Shown: positions 1 through 6,902 of the stretch, piece after piece
Layout of the letters: the number at the start of each line of letters is the position of its first letter
Numbering within the stretch: the first letter of the stretch is position 1
NCBI GenBank assembly: GCA_964609495.1
Contig: CAZSTA010000088.1
Location: 1-13,966 of the forward strand
DNA: 13,966 bases
DNA from: CAZSTA01 sp964609495 [NCBI: uncultured bacterium]
Lineage (GTDB): Bacteria; CAZSTA01
Reading direction: 5' to 3'
Notes under the pieces: generated by a model
The model's database searches: none
Seen by the model: the letters and a program-made list of their open reading frames with translations, nothing else
Told to the model about the DNA's origin: nothing
Translations under genes and position numbers: made by a program

Positions 1-15
1 CTTTGCTAATTAGTA

Positions 16-45
16 TTTACCTCAATTATATCTAATTGAGGTAAA
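16..45. repeat. Perfect 13-bp inverted repeat with 4-nt loop
   Basis: Arm 16-28 (TTTACCTCAATTA) is the exact reverse complement of arm 33-45, with loop TATC. The stem is AT-rich and no T-run follows on either strand, so it is a poor rho-independent terminator. It could be a weak terminator of an upstream gene outside the window, or an operator-like site about 55 bp before the promoter at 100-128. The perfect pairing is seen; the role is inferred. Confidence 0.6.
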
Positions 46-99
46 ATTATCAAATAATTTATAGCGAGTCGATGCGTGTAAATTAGGAACTTCAACCCC

Positions 100-128
100 T
101 TGAAAAATTGATTAAAATATGATATAAT
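100..128 (+). promoter_or_regulatory. Sigma70-type promoter, near-consensus
   Basis: TTGAAA at 100-105 and a perfect TATAAT at 123-128 are separated by 17 bp, the optimal spacing for housekeeping sigma-factor promoters. Downstream, an AGGAGGTG ribosome binding site lies at 167-174 but has no usable start codon in a meaningful frame, because the reading frame there ends almost at once. The promoter therefore probably once served the binding-protein gene whose 3' remnant lies at 223-327. It may now drive the intact binding-protein gene at 404 with an untranslated leader of roughly 270 nt. This is the strongest promoter I can see in the window. Confidence 0.7.
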
Positions 129-222
129 AACAAGCTAAGCGGATTACTATTTCAGAATAGCTTATTAGGAGGTGAGAGGTTTAAATCGTAGGTTACAGAG
201 AGATCTTTTATCCTGAAAGTAA

Positions 223-327
223 ATTATCCTTTTTAATTACTGGCTGAAAGGTTTCGCTATTCCTAGTAGGGATACCCAGGATTTGCCTTATAGACGATTC
301 TGGATAGATGAGATTAGGAGAAGATAA
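223..327 (+). pseudogene. 3' remnant of a third family-5 solute-binding protein gene
   Basis: Read in the frame ending with TAA at 325-327, this stretch encodes a tail with WLKGFAIPS, then QDLPYRRFWIDE and RRR. The intact gene at 404-2008 ends WLKEFAIPS, QDLAYRQLWIDE, and the one at 2256-3866 ends with RKDLPYRILWL. The match covers about 30 residues and stops exactly where those genes stop. Upstream the frame is closed by TAA at 220-222, and no body of a binding protein is present: only about 50 bp separate the orphan ribosome binding site (167-174) from the homologous region. The simplest reading is a gene that lost nearly all of its coding region by internal deletion, keeping promoter, ribosome binding site and tail. 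Residue similarity is seen; the deletion route is inferred. Confidence 0.8.
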
Positions 328-331
328 GAAG

Positions 332-358
332 ATCAAAACTAGCTGGTTTAGTAACAAC
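332..358 (+). repeat. Left arm of imperfect inverted repeat flanking the first binding-protein gene
   Basis: The core at 337-358 (begins AACTAGCTGG, ends TAGTAACAAC) matches the reverse complement of 2024-2043 at about 19-20 positions, with a few single-base indels. The match extends a few bases outward on each side. The arm lies between the pseudogene stop codon and the start of the intact gene. I see no convincing target-site duplication outside the arms. Confidence 0.45.
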
Positions 359-403
359 GCAAAGTTCGATTAATTAAAAGATGTAAGGAGGTTGATTGAG
401 TTT

Positions 404-2008
404 ATGAGAAAAAAATTATTTCTCATTTTGTTGGTTTGTACTTTCAGTTTAGTCACCTTTACTTTAGCTTCTGCTGAGGAGCCTCAGTATGGTGGCATCT
501 TAAATCGGGATCTAGGACCATCTGATGTTCCGACCTTGGATCCGGCTTATGTCACCGATACCTCGTCTGCCGAGGTGGCTCGTCAGATCTTCGACGGGCT
601 AGTTGAGTATGATATAGATGGTAATGTAATCCCCATGATAGCAAAGTCCTGGGAACCTTCAGAAGGTGGACTTAGCTGGACTTTCTATTTGAGGGATGAC
701 GTCTATTTCCAGGACAGCTATGGAGATGGGACTCCCACCAAGAATGGAGGGAGGCAGGTAACTGCCCATGACTTCGTCTGGTCTTGGAATAGAGTGATTG
801 ATCCCGCAACTAAATCCCCGAGAGCGGGCTTCTTTGAGCATATCGATAAGTTCGAGGCTCTTGATGACTTCACCTTCAAGATAACTCTGAAGCAACCCTT
901 CACTCCATTCCTAGCCCTCCTAGCTTACAACTGTTTCTACGTTCTTCCGAAGGAGGATGTAGAGGCTTGGGGAGAGGATTTTACTTTCCATCCAGTAGGG
1001 AGTGGTGCTTTCAGGTTCAAGGAGTGGAGACACGATGAATATATCGATCTCGTAGCTAACGAGAACTATTTCAAAGGAAGACCATATCTTGATGGAGCCC
1101 GTGTCAGCATCACCTCTGATGAGGATGTTCGCTTCCTCAACTTGAAGATGGGAGATCTGGACTTCGGTGACATACCTGACCCCCATTGGGATGCTACTTG
1201 GAACGATCCTCAGTATAAGAAGCTGATCGTCCGCCGTCCTGTCTTGGGAGTCTACTACATCGGATTCAATGTTACCATGGAGCCATTTACTGGTGAGAAG
1301 GGAAAGCTACTTAGAAAAGCCTTTAACTATGCTATCGATAGGGAATTCATCGTCAATGTAATTAGGAGAGGAAGAGCAACTATAGCTACTGGTATTCTTC
1401 CACCTGTTATGCCGGCCTTCAATCCCGATCTAAAGGGTTATGGATACAATCCTGAGAAGGCGATGGAGTTGTTAGCTCAGGCTGGATATCCCAATGGCGA
1501 AGGATTGGAAACTATCGAGCTATGGCATAACACTAGCGCTAGCCATAGAAGAATCACCGAGGCTATTCAGGACAGCTTGAAGGAGATCGGGGTGGATGTC
1601 AAGCTTAATAACCTCGACTGGGGAGCCTATATTGAGAAGGTAGATCAGGGTGGCTTCCAGATGTTCCGACTCGGATGGATTGCCGACTATCCTGATCCTG
1701 AGAACTTCCTAACCGTTCTACTTCATTCCAAGAACAGAGGACCTGGTGGAAACGGTGCTTTCTATAGCAATCCCGAAGTAGATGCTCTACTCGATAAGGC
1801 TGATGTTGAGACCGATCAAGTTAAGAGGACCGCTCTTTATCGCCAAGCCGAGGAGATGATTATGGATGATGCTCCGTGGATGCCCATTTATTACTATCAG
1901 TCCGATTTCTTCGTCAACCCTTGGTTGAAAGAATTCGCCATCCCCTCGATGGGCATTCAAGATTTAGCTTATAGACAGCTCTGGATAGACGAAAGCGCGA
2001 TAAGGTAA
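404..2008 (+). CDS. Family-5 ABC transporter solute-binding protein (oligopeptide/DppA-OppA type), copy 1
   Basis: This is a 534-residue extracytoplasmic binding protein of SBP family 5 (cluster C), which captures peptides, or in some thermophiles oligosaccharides, for import. The N-terminus is a type I signal peptide: MRKK, a hydrophobic core to about residue 20, then LASA with cleavage expected after A24. There is no lipobox cysteine. Family features include the early YGGILNRDL...TLDP segment, the VYFQDSYGDGTP / DFVWSWNRV region, and the YPDPENFL segment late in the protein. I chose ATG at 404, not the in-frame TTG at 392, because TTG directly abuts the AAGGAGG site (385-391). The spacing to 404 is 12 nt, slightly long. 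It is a close paralogue of the next gene over its full length. A terminator follows at 2057. The substrate cannot be told from sequence. Confidence 0.93.
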   Translation: MRKKLFLILLVCTFSLVTFTLASAEEPQYGGILNRDLGPSDVPTLDPAYVTDTSSAEVARQIFDGLVEYDIDGNVIPMIAKSWEPSEGGLSWTFYLRDDVYFQDSYGDGTPTKNGGRQVTAHDFVWSWNRVIDPATKSPRAGFFEHIDKFEALDDFTFKITLKQPFTPFLALLAYNCFYVLPKEDVEAWGEDFTFHPVGSGAFRFKEWRHDEYIDLVANENYFKGRPYLDGARVSITSDEDVRFLNLKMGDLDFGDIPDPHWDATWNDPQYKKLIVRRPVLGVYYIGFNVTMEPFTGEKGKLLRKAFNYAIDREFIVNVIRRGRATIATGILPPVMPAFNPDLKGYGYNPEKAMELLAQAGYPNGEGLETIELWHNTSASHRRITEAIQDSLKEIGVDVKLNNLDWGAYIEKVDQGGFQMFRLGWIADYPDPENFLTVLLHSKNRGPGGNGAFYSNPEVDALLDKADVETDQVKRTALYRQAEEMIMDDAPWMPIYYYQSDFFVNPWLKEFAIPSMGIQDLAYRQLWIDESAIR

Positions 2009-2023
2009 ATAGATTACCTAATT

Positions 2024-2046
2024 GTTGTACTAAACGGCTAGTTTGA
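2024..2046 (+). repeat. Right arm of imperfect inverted repeat flanking the first binding-protein gene
   Basis: The core 2024-2043 (GTTGTACTAAACGGCTAGTT) pairs with the left arm at 337-358. Together the arms bracket the whole coding region of copy 1. This could mark a past insertion or inversion boundary, or be a chance match between AT-rich intergenic sequences. The arm lies just before, and outside, the terminator hairpin. Confidence 0.45.
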
Positions 2047-2056
2047 CGAGAGGAGG

Positions 2057-2105
2057 TGGCTAGGTGGTAGTGGCCTATAGTCGCTAGCGCCTAGCCATTG
2101 TTTTT
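2057..2105 (+). terminator. Rho-independent terminator after binding-protein copy 1
   Basis: TGGCTAGG at 2057-2064 pairs perfectly with CCTAGCCA at 2090-2097; a T-G wobble and a G-C pair extend the stem inward. The right arm is followed by TTGTTTTT (2098-2105). It lies 49 bp past the stop codon of copy 1, so copy 2 probably has its own promoter in the 2106-2240 interval. I could not identify a convincing -35/-10 pair there. Confidence 0.75.
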
Positions 2106-2242
2106 ATACCACTTTATCACCTAGAACTTTTTGATTATCTTCTTTATATCGCAATCTCCTTTCCCACGCGACTTAGTTACTACAAATTCTTAGAATATTC
2201 GGGTTTGTTTTATTCATTATAAGCGATCAAAATAGTAAAATT

Positions 2243-2249
2243 GGGGGGG
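2243..2249 (+). promoter_or_regulatory. Unusual G7 ribosome binding site of binding-protein copy 2
   Basis: The only purine-rich stretch before the ATG at 2256 is a run of seven G, followed by TTATAA. Its position (6 nt before the start) fits a Shine-Dalgarno site. Unlike the other genes here, which use AGGAGG or GAGGTGA, it is a pure homopolymer, which is prone to length change by slippage. Confidence 0.5.
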
Positions 2250-2255
2250 TTATAA

Positions 2256-3866
2256 ATGAAAAAGCTGCTTACTTTTACTCTCGTGTTATTTTTTATCTTA
2301 GTCATAGGTACTCTCTCCTCCGCAGAAGAACCTCGGTATGGAGGAATCTTAAATAGAGACCTCGGTCCTTCGGATATACCAACCTTGGATCCAACCTATA
2401 TAACTGACACCTCCTCCTCCGAGATCGCTCATCAGATATATGATGGGCTGGTGGAATATGATCTAGATGGTAACGTGATACCAGCTATCGCCGAATCATG
2501 GGAGGTATCTGAGGATGGATCGACTTGGACATTTCATCTGAGGGATGATGTCTATTTCCATGATACTTATGGAGATGGAACTCCCACTAAAAATGGAGGG
2601 AGGAAGACTACCGCTTATGATTTCGAGTGGTCTTGGAATAGGATCCTCGATCCTGCTATCGCCTCTCCAAGAGCGAACTTCTTCGCCTCGATCGATAAAT
2701 TCGAAGCGGTGGATGATTCGACCTTCAAGGTCACTCTGAAGCATCCCTTCGCCCCTTTTAAATCTCTCATAGCTTATACCTGTTTCTATGTGCTTCCTAA
2801 GGAGGATGTGGAAGCTTGGGGAGAGGATTTCGCCTCTCATCCAGTAGGAACAGGTGCTTTTAAGTTCAAGGAGTGGAGGCATGATGAATACATCGATCTG
2901 GTAGCCAACGAGAAATATTTCCTAGGACGACCTTATTTAGATGGGGTTCATATCACTATCACTTCTGATGAGGATGTTCGCTTCCTTAACTTAAAGATGG
3001 GGAAACTCGATTATGGTTTGATCCCAGATCCTAATTGGGACGAGGTGAGGAACGACCCCGATCTTAAAGATTTGATCGTGAGTCGTCCAACTCTAGGTCT
3101 TTATTATGTGGGCTTCAATACAACTGGGGAACCATTCGTTGGGGAGAAGGGCAAGCTCTTGAGGCAAGCTATTAGCCACGCGATAGATAAGGAATTCATC
3201 ACCTATATCGTCAGGAGAGGAAGGGTAACCGAGGCTTATGGAATTCTCCCTCCAAGTGTGCCCGGCTTCAATCCAGATCTTAAGGGCTACGATTATGATC
3301 CTGATAGAGCCGAGGAGTTATTAGCGGAGGCTGGTTATCCGAATGGTTCAGGACTAGCTCCCATAGAGTTTTGGCATAATACAGGAGCGGGACATCGAAG
3401 GATCGCTGAGGTCATTCAAGATAATTTGAAGAACATCGGGATAGAGGTTAAGCTCAATAACCTCGATTGGGGGGCCTATCTTCAGAAGCTGGAGCAAGGG
3501 ACCTTTCCGATGTTCAGATTGGGTTGGGGAGCGGATTATCCTGATCCTGAAAACTTCCTAACCGTTCTGCTCCACTCCAAAAACAAGGGTGCTGGGGGAA
3601 ATAGAACCTTCTATGATAATCCCGAGGTCGATGTGCTACTCGATGAAGCTGATACTAGCACTGATACCGAGAAGAGGTTGAAACTCTATCAGCAAGCGGA
3701 ACAACTCATAATGGATGATGCTCCAATAATCCCTGTCTATTATTCTACTGCTTATCTACTTGTTCATCCCTGGGTTCATGAATCGAGCGTCCCCAAATTC
3801 AAGATCCCCACTATGGACAGGAAAGATCTACCCTATAGGATTTTGTGGTTGAGTGAGAGGGAGTAG
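2256..3866 (+). CDS. Family-5 ABC transporter solute-binding protein (oligopeptide/DppA-OppA type), copy 2
   Basis: A 536-residue periplasmic binding protein, colinear with copy 1 from the mature N-terminus (EEPRYGGILNRDLGPSD versus EEPQYGGILNRDLGPSD) to the ...YRILWL tail, and evidently a tandem duplicate. It has a signal peptide (MKKLL, hydrophobic core, cleavage after SSA at about residue 23) and no lipobox. Blocks nearly identical even in DNA include the YPDPENFLTVLLHSKN region (around 3535-3590) and the SDEDVRFLNLKMG region (around 2965-3000). The paralogues diverge most in the last 40 residues and in ligand-region segments such as PDPNWDEVRNDP versus PDPHWDATWNDP, which would suit different ligands. 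This copy is the one directly upstream of the permeases, so it is the likelier main partner. Confidence 0.93.
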   Translation: MKKLLTFTLVLFFILVIGTLSSAEEPRYGGILNRDLGPSDIPTLDPTYITDTSSSEIAHQIYDGLVEYDLDGNVIPAIAESWEVSEDGSTWTFHLRDDVYFHDTYGDGTPTKNGGRKTTAYDFEWSWNRILDPAIASPRANFFASIDKFEAVDDSTFKVTLKHPFAPFKSLIAYTCFYVLPKEDVEAWGEDFASHPVGTGAFKFKEWRHDEYIDLVANEKYFLGRPYLDGVHITITSDEDVRFLNLKMGKLDYGLIPDPNWDEVRNDPDLKDLIVSRPTLGLYYVGFNTTGEPFVGEKGKLLRQAISHAIDKEFITYIVRRGRVTEAYGILPPSVPGFNPDLKGYDYDPDRAEELLAEAGYPNGSGLAPIEFWHNTGAGHRRIAEVIQDNLKNIGIEVKLNNLDWGAYLQKLEQGTFPMFRLGWGADYPDPENFLTVLLHSKNKGAGGNRTFYDNPEVDVLLDEADTSTDTEKRLKLYQQAEQLIMDDAPIIPVYYSTAYLLVHPWVHESSVPKFKIPTMDRKDLPYRILWLSERE

Positions 3867-3877
3867 AGTTTGATATA

Positions 3878-3976
3878 AAGGAAACTTTTGAATTCTGGTA
3901 ACTTTCTAACCTTATATATTTCTGGAAGCGAAAGTTACCAGAACACTTGAGTTCTATCGCCGGCAAAAGTTTCCTT
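3878..3976 (+). repeat. Nested inverted repeat between binding protein and permease genes
   Basis: Two perfect inverted repeats are nested. The outer arms are AAGGAAACTTTTG (3878-3890) and its complement at 3964-3976 (13 bp). The inner arms are TTCTGGTAACTTTC (3893-3906) and its complement at 3930-3943 (14 bp, 23-nt loop). The outer pairing continues outward as TATA with one bulged A. In RNA this gives a long cruciform-like hairpin ending about 25 nt before the permease start, with no T-run. It could stabilise the upstream mRNA and lower permease expression, as is known for binding-protein operons. With ATA on both outer sides it could also be a small MITE-like element. The pairing is seen; both roles are inferred. 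Confidence 0.75.
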
Positions 3977-4002
3977 ATAAAGTGTGAGGTGACGGTGAAA
4001 AT

Positions 4003-4941
4003 ATGACGATTTATATCATTAGAAGGATTATCTCTATGATACCAGTGCTCTTCGGAGTAGCAACTATAACCTTCATTCTCTTTTTCATAGCTCCGGGAGA
4101 TCCAGCGCGTATCCTAATGGGACAACGCGGAGATCCGGAGACTATCGCGGCTATCAGAGCGGAGTGGGGTTTGGATGATCCCATTTACATCCAATACTTC
4201 CGCTTTATGTGGAGGATTATTAGATTAGACTTCCCTCGCTCTTTCAAGACCAGGCGAGAGGTATTACCTGCTATATGGGAGAGACTCCCCGCAACGGCAG
4301 AATTAGCTATCGCTTCTATGGTTATCGCTGTTATTTTGGGCATCAGTGCCGGGATCATCTCGGCGATTAAACAATATTCGATCTTCGATTATTCGAGTAT
4401 GATCGGGGCGCTACTAGGTGTATCAGCGCCGATCTTCTGGGTAGGGTTGCTACTGATCTACATCTTCGGCTATAAACTGCGGATAGTGCCGACCGGAGGA
4501 TTTGGGAGAGGCGACATAGCTACTAACCTCCATCATTTGATCCTACCAGCTATTACCTTGGGCTTAAGACCAGTGGCGACCATAGCTAGGTTGACGAGGA
4601 GTAGTATGTTAGAGGTTATCAGGCAAGATTACATAAAGACCGCTTACTCGAAAGGATTAAAGGGCAGGGTTGTTATCTTCAAACATGCTCTGAGGAACGC
4701 TCTCATCCCGGTGGTAACTTACATTGGCTTGATGTTAGCTGCTTTGCTTGGAGGAGCGATAATAACTGAAAGTGTCTTTTCGTGGCCGGGGATCGGAAAA
4801 CTGGCGATAGATGCAGTGAACTCTAGGGATCTACCTCAATTAGAGGCAGTTACTATCTTCTTCGCCTCTTTATATGTATTTGCTAATCTAATAGTTGATA
4901 TCTCTTACGGATTCTTAGATCCCAGGATTAGATATGATTAA
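4003..4941 (+). CDS. Peptide-type ABC transporter permease, DppB/OppB family
   Basis: A 312-residue inner-membrane permease of the DppB/OppB type, the usual family length. The N-terminus YIIRRIISMIPVLFGVATITF is the hallmark first membrane helix. It is followed by the periplasmic GDPARILMG...LGLDDP-type segment, here WGLDDPIYIQY (55-65), and LDFPRSFKTRREVL (75-88) in place of the usual GDxGxS. The cytoplasmic EAA loop that contacts the ATPase is at about 209-236 (DYIKTAYSKGLKG...HALRNALIP). The C-terminal FSWPGIGKLAIDAV and DPRIRYD are typical. A GAGGTGA site at 3986-3992 precedes the ATG. It lies 136 bp after binding-protein copy 2 and 20 bp before the partner permease. An intact EAA loop means it expects an ATPase, but none is encoded here. 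Confidence 0.95.
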   Translation: MTIYIIRRIISMIPVLFGVATITFILFFIAPGDPARILMGQRGDPETIAAIRAEWGLDDPIYIQYFRFMWRIIRLDFPRSFKTRREVLPAIWERLPATAELAIASMVIAVILGISAGIISAIKQYSIFDYSSMIGALLGVSAPIFWVGLLLIYIFGYKLRIVPTGGFGRGDIATNLHHLILPAITLGLRPVATIARLTRSSMLEVIRQDYIKTAYSKGLKGRVVIFKHALRNALIPVVTYIGLMLAALLGGAIITESVFSWPGIGKLAIDAVNSRDLPQLEAVTIFFASLYVFANLIVDISYGFLDPRIRYD

Positions 4942-4961
4942 TCAGGAGGAATATTAAAAAG

Positions 4962-6167
4962 ATGGCTGTAGCAGAAGCAGAAATGAAATACAGAAATCCT
5001 AAAGTTGCGGCTGTTCTATCCTTAATCTTGCCTGGATTAGGTCAATTGTATGTGGGGAAATCCTTAAACTTGGTTTCTCTCATATCCTATATAGCTATCT
5101 GGATATTCAGTATCTTTCGCGTCTTCAACGAAGGATTGGATTTTACCAAAAATATACCCCCTAGACATGCGGTTTATCCCTATTGGCAGGCGGTGCTGTT
5201 CTTAGCCGGCTGTGCGCTGGCTATACTGATCTATAGCGCAGTCGATGCTTATCGCTCGGCAGTGAGGTTCAATAATCCTATCTTAGAGAAGGAGTTGGGA
5301 AGGAGCCTCTGGACCGATGCTTGGATCAGGTTGAGGAGGAATAAGCTCGCGATTCTGGGAATGTGGCTAGTTGTCCTTTTGGTGACTGTGGCTAATTTAG
5401 CTCCCTATCTCTCCCCCCATGATCCTATAGATATCCCCACTAAGGTCATAAAGCAGAGGGTTAGAGAGGGACAGTATCCTCCTTTTCCTCCGGACGCTAC
5501 CTTTCCCTTGGGAACCGATGATGTGGGGAGGTGTATCTTAAGCCGTATAATCTGGGGCTCGCGAATATCGCTTATGATTGGTATCCTAGCTCAAGTCATC
5601 TCCGTGATTATTGGAGTGTTAATCGGAGCTTTGGCTGGATACTACAACAAACTTGATAATTTGCTTATGCGACTCACCGATGTCTTTATGGCTTTCCCCT
5701 TTGTGCTCTTCGTAATCGTCCTAGTCAACGTATTGGGACCTAGCTTATGGACAGTGATGTGGGCTATTGGTGTCTTGGGATGGATGGGGACAGCTAGAAT
5801 CGTTCGTGGTCAGATACTCTCCCTTAAGGAGAAGGAATTCACCGAGGCGGCTCGGGCTTTGGGTGATGGCGATTGGCGTATAATCTGGAAGCATATTCTC
5901 CCTAATACCCTCTCCCCGATCATCGTTTATGCTACTCTAGGAGTTGGTGGCGTGATTATGACCGAGGCGGCTCTATCCTTCCTAGGTATGGGGACTCAGC
6001 CTCCTACCCCTAGCTGGGGCTTAATGGTCAATCAAGGTAGAAGTTACTTAGCTCCTGCCCCTTGGATATCGATCACCCCTGGAATAGCTATTATGCTGGT
6101 GGTCTTTGGATTTAACCTCTTCGGGGACGGTCTGAGAGATGCTCTAGATCCAAGGTTAAAGCATTGA
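4962..6167 (+). CDS. Peptide-type ABC permease, DppC/OppC family, with fused N-terminal TM2-like domain
   Basis: A 401-residue inner-membrane permease, about 100 residues longer than usual for DppC/OppC. Residues from about 113 are standard: WTDAWIRLRRNKLAILGMW starts the OppC N-terminal domain, LGTDDVGRCILSRIIWGSRI (183-202) is the conserved segment, and the EAA loop is at about 292-315 (EFTEAARALGDGDW...HILPN). The C-terminus DGLRDALDPRLKH is canonical. Ahead of this, residues 8-105 form a separate two-to-three-helix unit starting YRNPKVAAVLSLILPGLGQLYVG. That matches the NPxVAxxLSxxxPGxGQxY pattern of TM2 and related small membrane domains; it ends with SAVDAYRSA. An AGGAGGA site precedes the ATG and no internal start has a comparable site, so the long form looks real. 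The function of the extra domain is unknown. Confidence 0.93.
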   Translation: MAVAEAEMKYRNPKVAAVLSLILPGLGQLYVGKSLNLVSLISYIAIWIFSIFRVFNEGLDFTKNIPPRHAVYPYWQAVLFLAGCALAILIYSAVDAYRSAVRFNNPILEKELGRSLWTDAWIRLRRNKLAILGMWLVVLLVTVANLAPYLSPHDPIDIPTKVIKQRVREGQYPPFPPDATFPLGTDDVGRCILSRIIWGSRISLMIGILAQVISVIIGVLIGALAGYYNKLDNLLMRLTDVFMAFPFVLFVIVLVNVLGPSLWTVMWAIGVLGWMGTARIVRGQILSLKEKEFTEAARALGDGDWRIIWKHILPNTLSPIIVYATLGVGGVIMTEAALSFLGMGTQPPTPSWGLMVNQGRSYLAPAPWISITPGIAIMLVVFGFNLFGDGLRDALDPRLKH

Positions 6168-6175
6168 GGTGAAAA

Positions 6176-6883
6176 ATGAAATACAGAGAGGAAATGATCT
6201 CTATTCTGAAGAGGGCGAAACTTTTCCTTCTAGCTTTCTTATTCCTACTAGTGATAGTAGTGTTGCTGGGCGGATGTGTCACTGCTGACAGAACTTTTGG
6301 CACTAGTCAGTTGGGCAATAGGACTCAGGCAAGAGGTATGAAGGTACAGAGCGATGTTAAGGCTCCCCTCTCCTTTCTCCAGAAGGTAGCGATCTTCAAG
6401 ATCGCGGATAAAAGGGGTAGATCTATTCAGTACCCTAAAGCGGCTAGCGAATTTCGGGCGACTTTAGTTGCAACTATAGACAGATACGAGAATCTCAGAG
6501 TGATAGATGAAGAAATCACCGGCAAAGTTTGGAAGGAGTATGCGAGCAGAAGCAAGTTAGGTGCTTCTGATACTATGAAGATGAGGGATATCTTAGGAGT
6601 CGATTGTGTGATTACGGGTTCTCTACGAGAATATAAGGCTTATAAGCCATCTCTCTTCGATAAGCGAGTCATAACTTTAATCGAGGTCGAACTCGCCATC
6701 AGGGAGACTAGGGGAGGAGAGATCCTATGGAGTGATATCCTTCGTTCCGCTAGGTTACTGGATGTAGGAGATACTGATTTGTCTCAGGCGAAGGGGTTAG
6801 AGTGGGCGGCTCTAAAGGAAAGTGAAAGAGAGATAGCGAATTATGTGGTGGGTTTGTTTCGGATGTGGTCTTCTTCAGAATAG
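6176..6883 (+). CDS. Lipoprotein with CsgG-like domain
   Basis: A 235-residue lipoprotein. A hydrophobic segment at about 16-30 ends in the lipobox LLGGC, with the modified cysteine at C34. After a linker, residues from about 60 follow the layout of the CsgG/LpoB-like fold: LQKVAIFKIADKRG, then a helix with FRATLVATIDRYENLRVIDEE, the characteristic LGVDCVITGSL, and VELAIRETRGGEILWSDI. Members of this superfamily are outer-membrane-anchored subunits of secretion pores or envelope regulators; similarity to the DUF799/GNA1162 type is also possible. The start ATG at 6176 has GAGGTGA overlapping the stop of the permease gene (6166-6172), so the two are probably co-transcribed and translationally linked. 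The n-region of about 15 residues is long; ATG at 6194 is an alternative start. The exact role is unknown. Confidence 0.75.
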   Translation: MKYREEMISILKRAKLFLLAFLFLLVIVVLLGGCVTADRTFGTSQLGNRTQARGMKVQSDVKAPLSFLQKVAIFKIADKRGRSIQYPKAASEFRATLVATIDRYENLRVIDEEITGKVWKEYASRSKLGASDTMKMRDILGVDCVITGSLREYKAYKPSLFDKRVITLIEVELAIRETRGGEILWSDILRSARLLDVGDTDLSQAKGLEWAALKESEREIANYVVGLFRMWSSSE

Positions 6884-6902
6884 AAAATAGGAGGGATATA
6901 AT

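Noticed and set aside
392-403. TTG at 392 as start of the first binding-protein gene
   Set aside because: It directly follows the AAGGAGG site with no spacer. ATG at 404 gives a standard signal peptide start (MRKK).
2129-2240. Promoter for binding-protein copy 2
   Set aside because: Several AT-rich hexamers (TTGATT at 2131, TATAAG at 2218) exist, but none forms a pair with proper spacing, so I did not list one.
2496-2882. 128-codon open frame on the minus strand inside binding-protein copy 2
   Set aside because: It is a shadow of a strongly conserved plus-strand gene. A similar antisense frame in copy 1 reflects shared codon pattern, and it has no recognisable domain or ribosome binding site.
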